Shown here one piece after another: positions 63,862-64,000 of a stretch of 64,000 bases of DNA. Under the pieces are notes generated by a model. It was not told the origin of the DNA and made no database searches. It saw only the letters and a list, made by a program, of their open reading frames with translations. This DNA is from Stercorarius parasiticus (Eukaryota > Chordata > Aves > Charadriiformes > Stercorariidae), in NCBI GenBank assembly GCA_013396915.1, contig VWZL01004340.1:682001-746000 (forward strand), in the 5' to 3' direction. The translations under genes were made by a program, and so were the position numbers. Positions within the stretch are counted from its first letter, which is position 1. The number at the start of each line of letters is the position of its first letter.

Positions 63862-63969
63862 CTTGACATTTTTATATTTCACTTTGAAAATCATTAAGTT
63901 TAACTGTATGTTACTATTTTTAGGGCTAGCTGGAAAAACAGGTTTGATCTTCAGGGTATTAATCATCTC
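63862..63969 (-). CDS. Gene A, internal exon (first one visible)
   Basis: The most 5' exon of gene A inside the window; earlier exons lie beyond 64000. On the minus strand a pyrimidine-rich stretch ending GCTGTAAG precedes an open 108-base segment that closes at AAG|GTAATT. It encodes exactly 36 codons, entering and leaving in phase 0, including KIKPVFPASPKNSNIQLN. I do not recognise the family. The phase fits the next exon downstream (63165-63193). The acceptor sits only about 30 bases from the window edge, so an upstream alternative cannot be excluded. Confidence 0.6.
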
Positions 63970-64000
63970 CTTACAGCACAGAAGCAATGGAAAAGCAGCG

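Noticed and set aside
1..64000. CRISPR arrays, tRNA/rRNA genes, bacterial operons, phage or plasmid features
   Set aside because: None seen; spliced exons and the CR1 element show vertebrate nuclear DNA.

Overview
This is eukaryotic, almost certainly avian, nuclear DNA. One clear transposon is present: a 5'-truncated CR1 LINE (about 49959-50925) with the bird-type 3' end, including the CATAGAAT tail and the RT motif FADD. Otherwise the window is repeat-poor, of moderate GC, with short A/T runs, one microsatellite and typical GT-AG splice sites. There are no bacterial genes, operons, CRISPR arrays or recognisable tRNA/rRNA genes. An assembly gap of N lies at 17986-18789, with single Ns at 44715 and 50320.

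The protein-coding content is split into small exons on the minus strand, so long open frames are mostly misleading here. I built exon models by hand from splice acceptors, donors, open frame and phase agreement between neighbours.

Gene A runs right to left from beyond 64000 to a stop codon at 38567-38569. I can place about 20 exons (63862-63969 first, 38567-38737 last), about 800 codons in total. Almost all junctions agree in phase without adjustment. A candidate AATAAA (minus strand) lies at 38042-38047. The CR1 element sits in sense orientation in one of its introns. I do not recognise the family.

Gene B lies downstream on the same strand. A chain of 11 phase-consistent exons runs from 35349 to 27368 (about 227 codons). 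Its sequence is cysteine-bearing, with a stretch that reads like an Ig/PKD-type beta domain. Less certain, basic and proline-rich exons follow at 22205-21639. It is probably an extracellular or membrane protein; neither its 5' nor its 3' end is fixed, and I do not recognise it.

Layout: 1-17985 has no exon I can defend, with a CpG-rich patch around 16050-16460 and two striking inverted repeats (5430-5466, 7296-7320); 17986-18789 gap; 18790-36151 gene B and its introns, with a CpG-rich patch at 31070-31340; 36152-38566 intergenic or 3' UTR; 38567-64000 the 3' part of gene A. Both genes need a protein search and RNA-seq to name them and confirm the joints.
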